A DNA stretch of 64,000 nt from positions 411,485 to 475,484 of the forward strand of contig VZDJ01000301.1 in assembly GCA_008694505.1 (NCBI GenBank), read 5' to 3'. Source of the stretch: Cyanoderma ruficeps. Its lineage: Eukaryota; Chordata; Aves; Passeriformes; Timaliidae. Both the position numbers and the translations under genes were made by a program. Below are positions 63,306-64,000 of the stretch, piece after piece. Below the pieces are notes generated by a model. That model was not told where the DNA came from and did no database searches. It was given only the letters and a program-made list of their open reading frames with translations. How positions within the stretch are numbered: position 1 is the stretch's first letter; every line of letters begins with the position of its first letter.

Positions 63306-64000
63306 GGGGCTTGGGGCTTCTTTGGCAACACTTGCATCCATTCGCAATGTGCAGGAAGAAAAGCCACAAACTCCTTCATTTGTTTTTCAGGAAGATGAAA
63401 AAGTTTTGCCTGTTTTTTACCCTGGAGAATAATAAATCATCAGGAGATGATGCACTCCTTTGACACATCCCTTGGTTCCCATGCAGACTGGTATCAGCAG
63501 GAACAGCAGGCTTCCCCAGAACATATGTGCAAATATTCAAGAATAGCAAACACCAAGGATAAACATAGTTGGACCCAACAGCTTTGCTGAAGAGAAGGGA
63601 ATGTTTGCAAATGGTGCTTTGCAGTATTACCTGCACTAATGAGCCCTCTGTATTCAAGAACCTGGCCTTTCACTAGAAGAAACCTTTCTGGTGAAGGGCA
63701 TGCCCCTCAAGCTTCCCCACAGGGCTTAAAGAAGGGGTTCTAAATGAGCATCTCTGAGACAAAACCAGATTATTATACATTTATTGCATATCACATATTA
63801 TTCTCCAAAACAAGCAGCTTAAACATGTAGCCTTGATGAGAACTGATATTTACTAATTATTGCCATTCATCAAATGAGTCCACTGAGCCTTAATGCTGTG
63901 TTAGCATTAAAATTTGACATTGAACTCCATGGTTTCTAAACTTTCATAATTGAACCTGATCTGACTAATATATATTAATGATGTATCCCTAGGATGGTCC

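Larger units (their letters stand above)
59675..64000. other. Non-coding stretch, no gene recognised
   Basis: This contains a GC-richer patch at 60590-60960 with overlapping frames on both strands, an A13 run at 62023-62035, and a 12-base direct repeat at 63279. No exon with paired splice sites, RNA gene or transposon was recognised up to the end of the window. Confidence 0.55.

Noticed and set aside
1..64000. tRNA genes, CRISPR arrays, endogenous retrovirus LTRs, DNA transposon termini
   Set aside because: I looked for a tRNA B-box, regular spaced repeats, paired LTR ends and terminal inverted repeats and found none; a covariance-model or RepeatMasker run could still find decayed ones.

Overview
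The window looks like vertebrate nuclear DNA, most likely from a bird. The main evidence is five CR1-type LINE fragments. Two share the 3' block of one CR1 lineage (13664-14040 minus, 59365-59413 plus) and three share another (16286-16469 minus, 19190-19250 plus, 52645-53490 minus). Two keep the short 3'-terminal repeat that ends avian CR1 copies. The AT-leaning composition, sparse CpG, 13-base homopolymer runs, short microsatellites and very old MIR-like relics also fit an amniote genome with little repeat content. Bird is my inference from CR1 type and density; the species cannot be told.

I can support no complete protein-coding gene. The long open frames look like chance frames: skewed composition, frames open on both strands, and no family I recognise. 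The exceptions that deserve a name are (a) an exon-like block at 54727-54897 (plus) with a textbook branch point and acceptor, a good donor and a length of exactly 57 codons; (b) a 175-codon minus-strand frame at 31246-31773 with a hydrophobic stretch and a polar tail; (c) an exon-like block at 30829-31106 (plus). None could be assigned to a family. The window is therefore best read as a gene desert or part of one or more very large introns.

Layout. 1-13.6 kb: single-copy-looking non-coding DNA with a purine-rich tract (1540-1770), a small hairpin (3474-3499), a pyrimidine/TA tract (11745-11840) and an AT-rich block full of ATTA-type motifs (12080-12660). 13.6-19.3 kb: three CR1 fragments. 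19.5-21 kb: an AT-rich, enhancer-like block followed by the strongest CpG cluster of the window (20420-20885). 21-36 kb: mostly featureless, with a MIR-like relic, an old interspersed-repeat relic and candidates (b) and (c). 36.1-37.6 kb: two more CpG-enriched blocks. 37.6-52.6 kb: featureless apart from a second MIR-like relic and microsatellites. 52.6-53.5 kb: the longest CR1 copy, with a broken ORF2 3' end. 53.5-64 kb: candidate exon (a), a short CR1 relic and a pair of TATA-centred palindromes (59619-59674).

No rRNA, tRNA, CRISPR array, insertion sequence, operon or intact retroelement was seen. No multi-gene system is visible. Anything functional here is most likely regulatory (the CpG cluster and AT-rich blocks) or isolated exons of a gene that extends outside the window.
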